Positions 17,499 through 25,872 of a stretch of DNA of 64,000 nucleotides are shown here, piece by piece; within the stretch, counting starts at the first letter, position 1, and each line of letters starts with the position of its first letter. The notes below the pieces were generated by a model. It worked only from the letters and a program-made list of their open reading frames with translations, was not told where the DNA came from and made no database searches. The stretch spans positions 806,001-870,000 of the forward strand of contig NZ_JASCRY010000001.1 in the NCBI RefSeq assembly GCF_030010375.1. The letters are read 5' to 3'. The position numbers and the translations under genes were made by a program. Source of the DNA: Flavobacterium yafengii (GTDB taxonomy: Bacteria > Bacteroidota > Bacteroidia > Flavobacteriales > Flavobacteriaceae).

Positions 17499-17576
17499 AT
17501 CAAAATTTTTAAGGGAAACTCATTAGCAAAATAGCAATAGTGTGTTTTTTGGAATCCATTACATTAAAATTATGCA

Positions 17577-17606
17577 TAAAAAAAGCCCCAATAGAAATTG
17601 GAACTT
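17577..17606 (-). terminator. Terminator of the T9SS mini-protein gene
   Basis: On the minus strand AAGTTCCAAT and ATTGGGGCTT pair with two G-U pairs around a TTCT loop, followed by seven T residues. Confidence 0.75.
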
Positions 17607-17626
17607 TGTATTTAAATGTTGATGTA

Positions 17627-17965
17627 TTATCGTATAATTAGTTTTCTGGTCGCAGATGCCTCTTTTTCATTAATTTTTATGATGTAGACACCTGAAGTTA
17701 GATTAGAGACATTTAGTTCTCTAGAACTAAGCATTGTTTGAAGCACTTTTTTTCCTAAAACATCAAAGATAATAATTTCTTTATCCAAGTCGTTTTTCGA
17801 AGTAATGTAGACTTTGCCATTACTCACAGGGTTCGGGTACAAGCTTAAACCTTCAATTGCGGCGGTTTCTTGTGTTTTTGGTTGTTGCTTAGTTTCCTGA
17901 GCACTAGCGCTCATAGAGAATAGAAAAACCAATAAGATGGTAATATAAAAGTAGTTTTTTGCCAT
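17627..17965 (-). CDS. Minimal T9SS type A sorting-domain protein
   Basis: A 112-residue protein made of a signal peptide (residues 1-22, ending SASAQ), a linker of about 15 residues, and a C-terminal type A sorting domain (LYPNPVSNGKVYI, then GKKVLQ, then SGVYIIKINE). The sorting domain directs export across the outer membrane by the type IX system, where it is normally cleaved. Here almost no cargo remains between signal and sorting domain, so the domain itself may be the functional product, or the protein may be a remnant. It is separated from the lipoprotein gene upstream by a terminator. Confidence 0.88.
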   Translation of the reverse strand: MAKNYFYITILLVFLFSMSASAQETKQQPKTQETAAIEGLSLYPNPVSNGKVYITSKNDLDKEIIIFDVLGKKVLQTMLSSRELNVSNLTSGVYIIKINEKEASATRKLIIR

Positions 17966-18013
17966 TGGATTAGTTTGAATAGTAAATATACAAAAAATAA
18001 TTCAAAAAGCGTA

Positions 18014-18047
18014 CCAAAAAAAAACATCCTGAAAACTCAGGATGTTT
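18014..18047 (-). terminator. Terminator of the beta-helix lipoprotein gene
   Basis: AAACATCCTGA and TCAGGATGTTT form a perfect 11-bp stem with a 4-base loop; the minus-strand transcript ends in a T run. Confidence 0.9.
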
Positions 18048-18070
18048 GATATAAATAAAAGCGATGTTTT

Positions 18071-19282
18071 TTATAAGTTTCCTAATAAATTAACGCCATC
18101 AACAATTGCCCATGCTCCAGGAGTCAATACTGCTCCAGATGCTGCTGCACTTGTTGTGAAATTTGCAGGTAAAAATGAAACTGTAAAAGCTGCACCAGCA
18201 CCCCATTGAGCAGTATTAGTGTCTACAATTTTCACATTCAACATTTTTATCTTACCAGTAAGAACTTGATTAGTGTTTGTAGCAGCATCTTGTATTCTAA
18301 CGGCAACGGCATTTACTGTTGTAGTTCCTGAAACTGCTGTATTTGTGTATCCTGAGATTACTACATTAGTATATTCTCCGTTTCCTTCTTTTTTGAATTG
18401 GATTGCATCTATTTCAAGTGGGTTACCAGCTTCAGTTGCTGTACCAGCAGCTCTTCTTAAAGTAATGTTAGATACTTTTGGGAAGAAAGTATTGTTTACA
18501 CTTTTTGCTTCGATTTCCATTCCAAAATTTCCAGCTCCAGTTTGATAAGCATACCAGTTAGTATTTGCTTGACCTTGCCATCCATCTTGCCAGTCAAAAG
18601 AATCATCTGTGTTTCCGTAAGAAATAAGGTTTTTAGCGCTTACAGTTCCTCCGTAAAATTCAAAACCGTCATCAGCTCCTTTGTAAGCAACAAGGTTTTC
18701 TAACACTGTTCCAGAACCTACCGAGTAAAATGAGAAACCATTCATTTCAGAATTTCCGTCAAGGATTTTTTTACCTGCATATTCTACTCGTACATATTTC
18801 AAAGAACCACCATTATGAGCGGCATTTGTACCACCGTAAACAATATTTGTTCCGTCTTCAGAAGTTGCAGTTGTAATAGGAGTTCCGTCAGCAGTTTTTC
18901 CAGAAACGATAGGAGCATCACCAAACATGATTATACCTCCCCAAGAACCTGCAGTTTTAGATTTTTCAGTAAATACAACAGGTTCTGCTGCAGTTCCTGA
19001 AATATTTAATTTTCCGCCTTTTTCTACTAATAAAGCATCTGTACCGTCAGCTACATCAGCAGTAATTACTGAACCAGCTTCAAAAGTTAATGTAACATCG
19101 CTTTTTACTCTTACAGTACCTTTAATAGTATAAACACCTTTTGTATACGTTTTTGCAGCTGTGATATCTCCTGTGATTTCACCCGTTGCAGTTGGTGGAG
19201 TTGTTACTACATCGTCATCACTTGAAGTACAACTTGTAAAAACCAAGCTCAATAATGCAAGACTGAATACTAATTTTTTCAT
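18071..19282 (-). CDS. Surface lipoprotein with a beta-helix-like repeat domain
   Basis: A 403-residue lipoprotein: signal peptide with lipobox Cys18 (LVFTSCTSSDDD), acidic linker, then a long Gly/Ser/Thr/Asn-rich domain with the look of a right-handed parallel beta-helix (DVTLTFEAGSVITAD, then LKYVRVEYAGKK, then VLENLVAYKGADDGFEFYGG, then DDSFDWQDGW). No enzymatic motif is recognised. It lies just downstream of the TonB receptor on the same strand, but a terminator separates them and it has its own TACTTTTG -7 element. Its position beside the pst genes and a weak phased repeat upstream suggest a phosphate-starvation surface protein that works with the receptor. Confidence 0.8.
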   Translation of the reverse strand: MKKLVFSLALLSLVFTSCTSSDDDVVTTPPTATGEITGDITAAKTYTKGVYTIKGTVRVKSDVTLTFEAGSVITADVADGTDALLVEKGGKLNISGTAAEPVVFTEKSKTAGSWGGIIMFGDAPIVSGKTADGTPITTATSEDGTNIVYGGTNAAHNGGSLKYVRVEYAGKKILDGNSEMNGFSFYSVGSGTVLENLVAYKGADDGFEFYGGTVSAKNLISYGNTDDSFDWQDGWQGQANTNWYAYQTGAGNFGMEIEAKSVNNTFFPKVSNITLRRAAGTATEAGNPLEIDAIQFKKEGNGEYTNVVISGYTNTAVSGTTTVNAVAVRIQDAATNTNQVLTGKIKMLNVKIVDTNTAQWGAGAAFTVSFLPANFTTSAAASGAVLTPGAWAIVDGVNLLGNL

Positions 19283-19328
19283 TTTTAATGATTTTAAAAT
19301 TATAAATTTTTTTGTTAATTATTTATTT

Positions 19329-19384
19329 CAAAAGTACTTCCGAGCTTCTGAAATTTAGTTATGTAATTGTTATTAAAGTATTAT
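19329..19384 (-). promoter_or_regulatory. Promoter of the lipoprotein gene with weak PHO-box-like repeats
   Basis: The minus strand has a -7 element TACTTTTG (19329-19336), identical to those of pstS and pstC. Exactly 26, 37 and 48 bases upstream of its first base lie ATAACTAAATT, ATAACAATTAC and ATAATACTTTA, i.e. ATAA-headed 11-mers in phase. The same area also holds TTGTTAT and ATAACAA as an inverted pair (19367-19391). Weaker than the pst repeats. Confidence 0.4.
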
Positions 19385-19428
19385 ATAACAATGAATTTGA
19401 TGTAAAGTTTATGTTACTTATGTAAACA

Positions 19429-19455
19429 AAAAAAGAGCTATGACAGCTCTTTTTT
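19429..19455. terminator. Terminator of the TonB-dependent receptor gene
   Basis: AAAAAAGAGCT and AGCTCTTTTTT form a perfect 11-bp stem around a 5-base loop, 11 bases after the receptor stop. It could act on both strands. Confidence 0.9.
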
Positions 19456-19465
19456 GTTGTTGTTT

Positions 19466-22246
19466 TTAAAACGTATATCCTATGTTAAAGGAGAACCCGA
19501 CACCTTTTTTGAATTCTCTTAAAATTAGCGAGTCTTCTGTAATGTTTAAAGTGCTTTTACTTCCCAACTCTTTTTTGTAACTTGGATTTAAGATGTTGTC
19601 TACTCCAAATTTAAGTTCGATACTTTTTGAAATTGAGTTTGTCCAAACAAAATCTAATTTACTAAAAGATTTCTCGTAGATGTGATCAATTCCTGAAGAA
19701 CCTACAGCGAAAATACGGTCTCCATAAACGTTATATACTAAGGTCATAGAGTTTTTCCAATCTTTATTAAGGATGAAATCATACTTTAAATCAGAATTAA
19801 TTAACCAGCTTGAAGCACCTTGCAGTTTACGGTTTGTACTATTTTCTAATTCATTCCCTTGTTTTTTAAGGTCAATTTTAACATCAGTACTCATTAATGA
19901 TGTATTAAAACCTAAAGAAAAATTAGAAAGAGATTCGTTTATTCTGCTCAATTGGAAAAGCATTTCTATTTCGGCACCATAAATAATCGCTTGTTCTGAG
20001 TTTTTGAAAGTTGTGATTTGACCACCACTATTTGCAGTTGGTTTGAAAACTCTTTCGATTGGATCGTTGATCATTTTTCCAAATACACCTACAGCAAACA
20101 TTTCTTTGTTGTTAGGGAATAATTCATATTTGAAATCTACATTATAGTTTTCACTGTCTTTTAAATCCGGGTTTCCACTTTCTGAAGTTCCATCGGCATT
20201 GATGTAATTTATTGGTAACAACTCCATAGCAACTGGACGAGTTATAGTTTTTGCCAATGACACTCTCAAATTACTGTTTTCATTCAAAATACGTTTCGCA
20301 TTTACAGATGGTAATATATCAAGTTTGTCATCTGTCTTTTTGCGGTAAGCGCTTCCAAAAGGATCACCTTGTTGTCTGTATTTTATTTCACGAGTTGAAC
20401 TCTCCCCTCTAATTCCAGCATTCAAATCCCATTTTTCTCCAAGATTCATAAACAAATTGAAGTAACCCGCATTAACAAACTGATTCAATTTTACTTTATA
20501 ATCTCCGTTAGACTCTTCCTGAACATAAACAATTCCGTTATTGATGTCTTCGTTGATGTTTTGGCTTATAGTACTTAAATCAGCAGTGTAGTTTTTCTCC
20601 AAATTTCTTCTTCCAGAGAAGAAACGATAAGAAGATTCCATGTCGTTCAGCGAACTGTTGTATCCAATAGATAATTTGTTAGTATCTTCTTTGTCTCCAA
20701 ATTTTAAATTATATTCTAAAAGTGAAGAGAAATAGAAGTTTCCTTTTACATCAAGGAATTGACGGTTCAAGTTATTACCACCATAAGACATGTTTATTTG
20801 GCTGTCATTTACTTTTACACCAGTGATAAATTTTCTATCTGGTTGTTGAAAAGAAGTTTTCACATAAGAACCTCCAGCTTTTAAGCTGTGTTTTCCGTCT
20901 TCGGTTAACTTATAATCACCGTATAATTGTGTGTTCCAATAGTTAGATTCTTCGTATTGGTTTAATCTGATAAGATTATTTGTCTGATTTGCTAAACTGT
21001 TTGTGTATCCTAACTGATCTTGAATTTTGCTTTCAGTCGCTTTAATCAAGAACGTATTGAAGTTTAAATTAAAACGGTTTGTCTTGTACTTCAAACCTGC
21101 TAAGCCAGAAAAAGTAGTTTGGTAGCTGTATTGCGTATTGTATAAATTATTGTCGTAGTTCCCTTGTCCAAGGTTGAAAGTTCTGTCAACACCTTCTCTG
21201 TAAGAATATTTGTTGTCAAAATTGAAAGACATGATGTAGCTGATGTTTCTTTCTTTTTCAAGACTGAATTTTTGAGCATGTAAAAAACCAATGCTAGAAT
21301 TCAAAGGGCTTTTCGTATTGTTAACATCCCATGATTTTTTACCAAATCCATTTTCGTATTCAGCAGGAGAAAGTTTTTGCCCGCTTGGAACAGATCCAAA
21401 AATACCAGGAAGTGCTCTGTCATTACCAATCATTCCTAAAGTTCCTTTAGCAGAATTTGCGTCATCAGAAAGTAAGAAATCTTGAAGATTATTGTTAGTC
21501 GTATATCCAAAACCAATATTCAATTTAGTGATGTTTTTTGGTTGAGGTGTTTCAATATTAACTGTTGCTCCAGCAAAATCTCCAGAAATATTAGGATTAA
21601 AAGTTTTGTAGATATTTAATACTCCCACAACATCAGTAGGAAATAAATCTAATGGAATGATTTTCTTGAAAGGACTGTTTGATGGTGATTGTAAGTCGTT
21701 TATCAATAAGTTATTGTAACGGTCTTCTAATCCTCTAATAAACAAACCTCTTCCGTCAACTTTAGTGATTCCGGTAATTTTTGTCAAACCTTCCTCAACA
21801 TCGCTAACTCCTTTACGGGCCATTTCTTGAGCACCGATACTTTGTTTAATTACGACCGCTTGTTTTTGGTCTAATAAAAGAGCTGTTTCCTTTTCTCTGC
21901 TTGCTGTATTTTTTATGACAACATCTTCTAGTTTGTAGCTTCCAGAACCTAACGCTTTGTTTACGGTTATGGTTTCATTGGCAGTTACCGTTACAGGAAT
22001 CTCTACAGATTCATAACCCACAAAGCTTAGTTGTAAAGTATAGCTTCCAGGTAGTATTGTTATGGTATATTTACCATCAATATCAGTATTTGTCCCTATA
22101 TTTGTTCCTTTAATAAGAACGTTAGCAAAAGGTAATGACTGATTATTAGCATCTTTGTCTGTTAAGATTCCAGAAATCGTTCCTTTATTCTGTGAAAAAG
22201 AAATAACTGTTATTAATAACGTGAAAAATAGTAACTTGAATTTCAT
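19466..22246 (-). CDS. TonB-dependent receptor with CarboxypepD_reg-like domain
   Basis: A 926-residue outer-membrane active transporter. Signal peptide (residues 1-18, ending SFSQ), an N-terminal carboxypeptidase-regulatory-like domain (about 22-105, GTISGILTDKDAN to GYESVEIPVTV), a plug domain (about 115-235, with VVIKQSIGAQEMARKGVSDV and the GLFIRGLEDRYNN block), then a 22-strand barrel ending in the aromatic GVGFSFNIGYTF. No SusD partner is adjacent, so it is not a classical SusCD glycan system. The gene diverges from the PhoB-type response regulator, and its upstream region has 11-bp phased repeats resembling those of the pst promoters; uptake of a phosphorus compound is inferred, not shown. 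Confidence 0.9.
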   Translation of the reverse strand: MKFKLLFFTLLITVISFSQNKGTISGILTDKDANNQSLPFANVLIKGTNIGTNTDIDGKYTITILPGSYTLQLSFVGYESVEIPVTVTANETITVNKALGSGSYKLEDVVIKNTASREKETALLLDQKQAVVIKQSIGAQEMARKGVSDVEEGLTKITGITKVDGRGLFIRGLEDRYNNLLINDLQSPSNSPFKKIIPLDLFPTDVVGVLNIYKTFNPNISGDFAGATVNIETPQPKNITKLNIGFGYTTNNNLQDFLLSDDANSAKGTLGMIGNDRALPGIFGSVPSGQKLSPAEYENGFGKKSWDVNNTKSPLNSSIGFLHAQKFSLEKERNISYIMSFNFDNKYSYREGVDRTFNLGQGNYDNNLYNTQYSYQTTFSGLAGLKYKTNRFNLNFNTFLIKATESKIQDQLGYTNSLANQTNNLIRLNQYEESNYWNTQLYGDYKLTEDGKHSLKAGGSYVKTSFQQPDRKFITGVKVNDSQINMSYGGNNLNRQFLDVKGNFYFSSLLEYNLKFGDKEDTNKLSIGYNSSLNDMESSYRFFSGRRNLEKNYTADLSTISQNINEDINNGIVYVQEESNGDYKVKLNQFVNAGYFNLFMNLGEKWDLNAGIRGESSTREIKYRQQGDPFGSAYRKKTDDKLDILPSVNAKRILNENSNLRVSLAKTITRPVAMELLPINYINADGTSESGNPDLKDSENYNVDFKYELFPNNKEMFAVGVFGKMINDPIERVFKPTANSGGQITTFKNSEQAIIYGAEIEMLFQLSRINESLSNFSLGFNTSLMSTDVKIDLKKQGNELENSTNRKLQGASSWLINSDLKYDFILNKDWKNSMTLVYNVYGDRIFAVGSSGIDHIYEKSFSKLDFVWTNSISKSIELKFGVDNILNPSYKKELGSKSTLNITEDSLILREFKKGVGFSFNIGYTF

Positions 22247-22264
22247 TTGGTTTTAATTTTTTTG

Positions 22265-22320
22265 CAAAGTAACGTCCGAAATGTAAAATATAGGTTACTG
22301 ACTTGTTATGGTTATGTTTT
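22265..22320 (-). promoter_or_regulatory. Promoter of the TonB receptor with weak PHO-box-like repeats
   Basis: The minus strand has TTACTTTG (22265-22272), one base off TAnnTTTG. At 26, 37 and 48 bases upstream of its first base lie GTAACCTATAT, ATAACAAGTCA and AAAACATAACC, each with an AAC core in the same 11-bp register as the pstS, pstC and porin boxes. No TTG at -33. Confidence 0.35.
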
Positions 22321-22347
22321 GTTTTGGGTCTCAAAATCACCCCAATA

Positions 22348-22369
22348 TTAAATTATGGTTAACAGCATT
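22348..22369 (+). promoter_or_regulatory. Tandem 11-mers before the response regulator
   Basis: TTAAATTATGG and TTAACAGCATT lie side by side, 55 bases before the regulator ATG. They resemble the TTAACA boxes before pstS and pstC, but no TAnnTTTG sits at the matching distance, so autoregulation is only possible. Confidence 0.3.
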
Positions 22370-22423
22370 TGAATACCCCATTTATTATTACATTTACAAT
22401 TCAAAAACAATTTTTGGCACTTT

Positions 22424-23107
22424 ATGAAGAAAAAAAACACAAAGATTCTATTAGTAGATGATGAACCGGATATCCTAGAAATTGTGGGGTATAACCTCTC
22501 TCAGGAGGGGTATCAAATCGTTACAGCAGCAAACGGGAGAGAGGCAATAGCGAAAGCTAAAAAAGAAATGCCAGACCTAATTATAATGGATGTAATGATG
22601 CCGGAAATGGATGGAATGGAAGCTTGCGAAAACATTAGAAAGATTCCGGAGCTCAGCAATGTAATCATCACTTTTTTGACAGCCAGAAGCGAAGATTATT
22701 CTCAAGTTGCAGGCTTTGACGCTGGTGCGGATGATTATATCACTAAGCCAATTAAACCTAAATTATTAGTCAGTAAAGTAAAAGCATTATTACGCCGATT
22801 AAAAGAAAAGGAGCAAAACAGCGAAACACTTAACGTAGGTGGAATCGAAATAAATCGCGAAGAATATAAAATCGTTAAAGATAATATTGAAATCGCATTG
22901 CCTAGAAAAGAATTTGAATTATTCTACTTGCTTGCTTCAAAACCTGGAAAAGTATTCAAACGTGATGAGATTCTGGACAAAGTTTGGGGTAATGAAGTAG
23001 TTGTTGGTGGAAGAACGATTGATGTTCACATCAGAAAATTAAGAGAAAAAATTGGAGAAGAATTGTTTAAAACAATAAAAGGAGTTGGCTATAAGTTTGA
23101 AGTATAA
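22424..23107 (+). CDS. phoB: PhoB/PhoP-type response regulator
   Basis: A 227-residue OmpR/PhoB-family transcription factor. The receiver domain (about 5-120) has the acidic pocket VDDEPD, the phospho-acceptor Asp in IMDVMMPEMDG (about residue 56), and the conserved Lys in DYITKPIKP. The C-terminal winged helix (about 135-227) shows PRKEFELFYLLASKPGKVFKRDEILDKVWG and DVHIRKLREKIG. The kinase gene follows with no gap (TAA then ATG). Next to porin, pstSCAB and phoU, it is very likely the phosphate-starvation regulator. The symbol is assigned by context. Confidence 0.92.
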   Translation: MKKKNTKILLVDDEPDILEIVGYNLSQEGYQIVTAANGREAIAKAKKEMPDLIIMDVMMPEMDGMEACENIRKIPELSNVIITFLTARSEDYSQVAGFDAGADDYITKPIKPKLLVSKVKALLRRLKEKEQNSETLNVGGIEINREEYKIVKDNIEIALPRKEFELFYLLASKPGKVFKRDEILDKVWGNEVVVGGRTIDVHIRKLREKIGEELFKTIKGVGYKFEV

Positions 23108-24163
23108 ATGACAATAAATTTTAAAAAAACATATCGTTTTGCCGTAAAGTCAGCGCTTTACATCACTCTTTTTTCTACAGGATTAGTTGGTTTCCTCACG
23201 TATTTATTTTTTACTTTTTCATATCGTTTTTGTTTGATTTTTGCCATTGCGATTGCTGCATTTTCATTTATGGTTATACAGTATCGAGTGGAGCGCTTTA
23301 TCTATAAAAAAGTAAAAAAAATATACGATGATGTTTCTTTATTAGAATCAAGTACTTTTAGAAACCAACCTATTACAACAGATATGGCAACGTTAACACG
23401 TGAAGTGAAAAAGTTTGCTACAGATAAAAAGTTAGAAATCGAAACTTTAAAAGTTCGGGAAGAATATAGAAGAGAATTTCTTGGGAATGTTTCCCACGAG
23501 CTCAAAACGCCCCTTTTTATGGTTCAAGGGTATTTGTCAACCCTGCTCGATGGAGCGATGAGCGATAAAACAATCCGAAAAAAGTATTTAGAGCGTGCCG
23601 AAAAAGGAGTAGAAAGACTGATTTATATCGTACAAGATTTAGACATGATTTCTAAACTCGAAATTGGGGATTTGAACTTGGAAATTGCCGAATTTGATAT
23701 TGTTAAATTAGTTCAAAATGTTTTTGATTTGCTCGAAATGAAAGCTTCCAAGAAAGATATTCTGCTGATGTTTGATATGAAATATAATAGGCCTGTTATG
23801 GTGGTTGGGGATCAGGAAAAAATTCAACAAGTAGTGATGAATCTTATCGTAAATTCAATCAAATACGGAAAAGTAAAAGGTTCTACCGAAGTAAGTATTG
23901 AAGATTTGACTGATGAAAAAGTAATCGTTCGAGTAACTGATGATGGCGAAGGAATAGAGAAAAAAAATATTCCAAGACTTTTTGAGCGTTTTTACAGAGT
24001 TGATAAAAGCGGAGCAAGAACTGAAGGTGGTTCAGGTTTAGGTTTGTCTATCGTAAAACATATTATTGAAGCGCATGACGAGAAAATTTATGTAAATAGT
24101 AAATTTGGAATTGGATCTGAGTTTTCTTTTACTCTTGAAAAATCAAATAAGCGCAGTAAATAA
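23108..24163 (+). CDS. phoR: PhoR-type sensor histidine kinase
   Basis: A 351-residue membrane histidine kinase. Two N-terminal helices (about residues 14-33 and 38-56) are joined by only a few residues, so there is no real periplasmic sensor domain, as in PhoR proteins that sense through the Pst transporter and PhoU. A linker coiled segment leads to the HisKA motif NVSHELKTPLFMVQGYL (His near residue 127) and the HATPase with NLIVNSIKYG, DDGEGIEKK and GGSGLGLSIVKHI. No PAS domain is evident, unlike E. coli PhoR. It is translationally coupled to the regulator. Confidence 0.9.
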   Translation: MTINFKKTYRFAVKSALYITLFSTGLVGFLTYLFFTFSYRFCLIFAIAIAAFSFMVIQYRVERFIYKKVKKIYDDVSLLESSTFRNQPITTDMATLTREVKKFATDKKLEIETLKVREEYRREFLGNVSHELKTPLFMVQGYLSTLLDGAMSDKTIRKKYLERAEKGVERLIYIVQDLDMISKLEIGDLNLEIAEFDIVKLVQNVFDLLEMKASKKDILLMFDMKYNRPVMVVGDQEKIQQVVMNLIVNSIKYGKVKGSTEVSIEDLTDEKVIVRVTDDGEGIEKKNIPRLFERFYRVDKSGARTEGGSGLGLSIVKHIIEAHDEKIYVNSKFGIGSEFSFTLEKSNKRSK

Positions 24164-24239
24164 TAATAGCGCTAAATGTCATTTTAAAGTTAGGTAATTT
24201 TTAATATAATGTGAAGGTTTTTATTTGGTGTAAAAAAGG

Positions 24240-24247
24240 TATATTTG
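24240..24247 (+). promoter_or_regulatory. Second candidate -7 element upstream of the porin gene
   Basis: TATATTTG is an exact TAnnTTTG match 140 bases before the porin start. It lies upstream of the repeat cluster and could be a basal promoter. Confidence 0.3.
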
Positions 24248-24293
24248 TAACTAGTTAATTTACAATAAATTAGTGTTTATTCGTAATGATTTA

Positions 24294-24371
24294 TTAACAT
24301 TAGGTTTTTGTTAAATTAACAATTGCGTAATGTTTAATTAACATTACGCAATCATCTTTGGGGTACTAAAT
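24294..24371 (+). promoter_or_regulatory. PHO-box-like repeat array of the phosphate porin gene
   Basis: TTAACATTAGG (24294), TTAACAATTGC (24316) and TTAACATTACG (24338) recur at exactly 22-base steps, with GTAATGTTTAA at 24327 between the second and third. The third lies 26 bases before TACTAAAT (24364-24371), the same distance as between box and -7 at pstS. A perfect 13-base inverted repeat (ATTGCGTAATGTT, 24322-24334, and its complement 24340-24352) is built into the array. Confidence 0.6.
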
Positions 24372-24386
24372 AAACAACTTTTAATC

Positions 24387-25736
24387 GTGAAAAAAATAGT
24401 ATTAATTATTGCAAATATATTTGTAGTTAATCTAGCAGCTGCACAAGTTACCCCTGTTGTGGAAAGTTCTAAAAAAATAGAAATTACTACCCAAACAGCC
24501 CCTTTAAGTAAAGAAGAGCTTACTAAATCTATAGTTCATGTTTTGGACTCCATTAAAAAAGTAAAGGATGCCCAAGAAAAAAGTACAGAGAAAAAAGAAC
24601 AATGGTACGATAAAATTAGCATAAGGGGTTATGCACAGATTAGATACAATGGATTGTTTTCTTCTAATGACAAAGTTTCCTGTGATCAATGTGATAAATC
24701 CTGGGGAACAACTTCAACTGAAGAAGGTGCAAAATCGAATAACGGTCTATTTATCAGACGAGCGCGAATTGTATTTTCGGGACAAATACATCCTAATGTG
24801 TATTTTTATTTTCAACCAGATTTTGCCAGTTCGCCTTCATCCGGAGTTAATAATTTTGTCCAAATCAGAGATGCTTATTTTGATTTATCCTTTGATTCTA
24901 AAAAAGAGTATCGCGTAAGAATAGGGCAAAGTAAAGTGCCTTTTGGATTTGAAAATTTGCAATCTAGTCAGAATAGATTAACATTAGATCGAAATGATGC
25001 TTTGAATAGTGCAGTAGCTAATGAAAGAGATTTGGGAGCATTTTTCTATTGGGCTCCAAGTAAAATCAGGGATCGTTTCGCAATGCTTATCAAAGATGGG
25101 TATAAAGGTTCGGGAGATTATGGCGTATTTGGTTTTGGGCTATATAATGGACAAACTGCCAACAAGTCAGAAGCGAACAGAAACCTACATATTGTGACAA
25201 GGGTAAGTTATCCTTTTGAAATTGGGAGTCAAATTATAGAACCAGGCATACAGGCCTATACTGGGAAATGGGCTTTTACTAATGAGCTTTCTGCAGGAGT
25301 GACTACTCCAGACAAACAATACACAACAGATCAAAGGGTTGCGGCTTCCTTTGTGCTTTATCCTAAACCATTTGGGATTCAGGCGGAATATAATATTGGG
25401 AAAGGACCTCGCTATAATAAATTGACTAATACTGTTGATGTGTCTGATTTAGAGGGTGGTTATGTAACACTAAACTATAAATGGGATTTACCTAAACACC
25501 AATATATTTATCCTTTTGCCAAATTCCAATATTATGATGGTGGAAAGAAATTTGAGAAAGATGCCAGGAGTTATGTTGTAAGAGATTATGAACTTGGAAT
25601 TGAATGGCAGCCTATTAAAGCATTTGAATTAGTTGCAGAATGGGTAATTGCTGATAGAACATTTGAAGATAGTGCTCTTCCAAATAACAGACAAAGAGGC
25701 AACTTATTAAGATTGCAAGCTCAGTTCAACTTTTAA
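24387..25736 (+). CDS. Phosphate-selective porin (OprO/OprP family)
   Basis: A 449-residue outer-membrane channel for phosphate or polyphosphate. Signal peptide (residues 1-19, ending NLAAAQ), a short coiled region with a charged KKVKDAQEKSTEKKEQ stretch (about residues 51-66), then the barrel beginning ISIRGYAQIRYNGLF and ending in RLQAQFNF. The QVRIGQSKVPFGFE-like segment (RVRIGQSKVPFGFENLQSS) is typical of Bacteroidota porins of the OprO/P family (PF07396). The start is GTG at 24387, which gives a good signal peptide. Its promoter carries three TTAACA boxes, and pstS follows, so phosphate starvation control is strongly suggested. Confidence 0.92.
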   Translation: MKKIVLIIANIFVVNLAAAQVTPVVESSKKIEITTQTAPLSKEELTKSIVHVLDSIKKVKDAQEKSTEKKEQWYDKISIRGYAQIRYNGLFSSNDKVSCDQCDKSWGTTSTEEGAKSNNGLFIRRARIVFSGQIHPNVYFYFQPDFASSPSSGVNNFVQIRDAYFDLSFDSKKEYRVRIGQSKVPFGFENLQSSQNRLTLDRNDALNSAVANERDLGAFFYWAPSKIRDRFAMLIKDGYKGSGDYGVFGFGLYNGQTANKSEANRNLHIVTRVSYPFEIGSQIIEPGIQAYTGKWAFTNELSAGVTTPDKQYTTDQRVAASFVLYPKPFGIQAEYNIGKGPRYNKLTNTVDVSDLEGGYVTLNYKWDLPKHQYIYPFAKFQYYDGGKKFEKDARSYVVRDYELGIEWQPIKAFELVAEWVIADRTFEDSALPNNRQRGNLLRLQAQFNF

Positions 25737-25814
25737 TAAATTGTTACCATTTATTTTGAATGGATTAAATAATTATTAAAATAAGCTAAATAATAAAGAT
25801 AGTATAATACTGGC

Positions 25815-25848
25815 TTAACATATTGTTAATGTAGCGCATATACTTTTG
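25815..25848 (+). promoter_or_regulatory. PHO-box-like promoter of pstS
   Basis: The 11-mers TTAACATATTG (25815) and TTAATGTAGCG (25826) are followed by the -7 element TACTTTTG at 25841-25848. The box-to--7 distance is 26 bases. There is no TTG 17-23 bases before the -7 element, as expected for an activator-dependent promoter. Confidence 0.6.
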
Positions 25849-25872
25849 TATAAATTTATAAATAATCATAAG

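Noticed and set aside
19466..22246. A SusC-type glycan-uptake locus
   Set aside because: There is no adjacent SusD homolog and no carbohydrate-active enzyme gene. The context is phosphate acquisition.
25846..25872. TTG start giving a longer PstS
   Set aside because: The TTG is part of the -7 element TACTTTTG, so it cannot be within the mRNA. The ATG at 25873 gives a standard lipoprotein signal.
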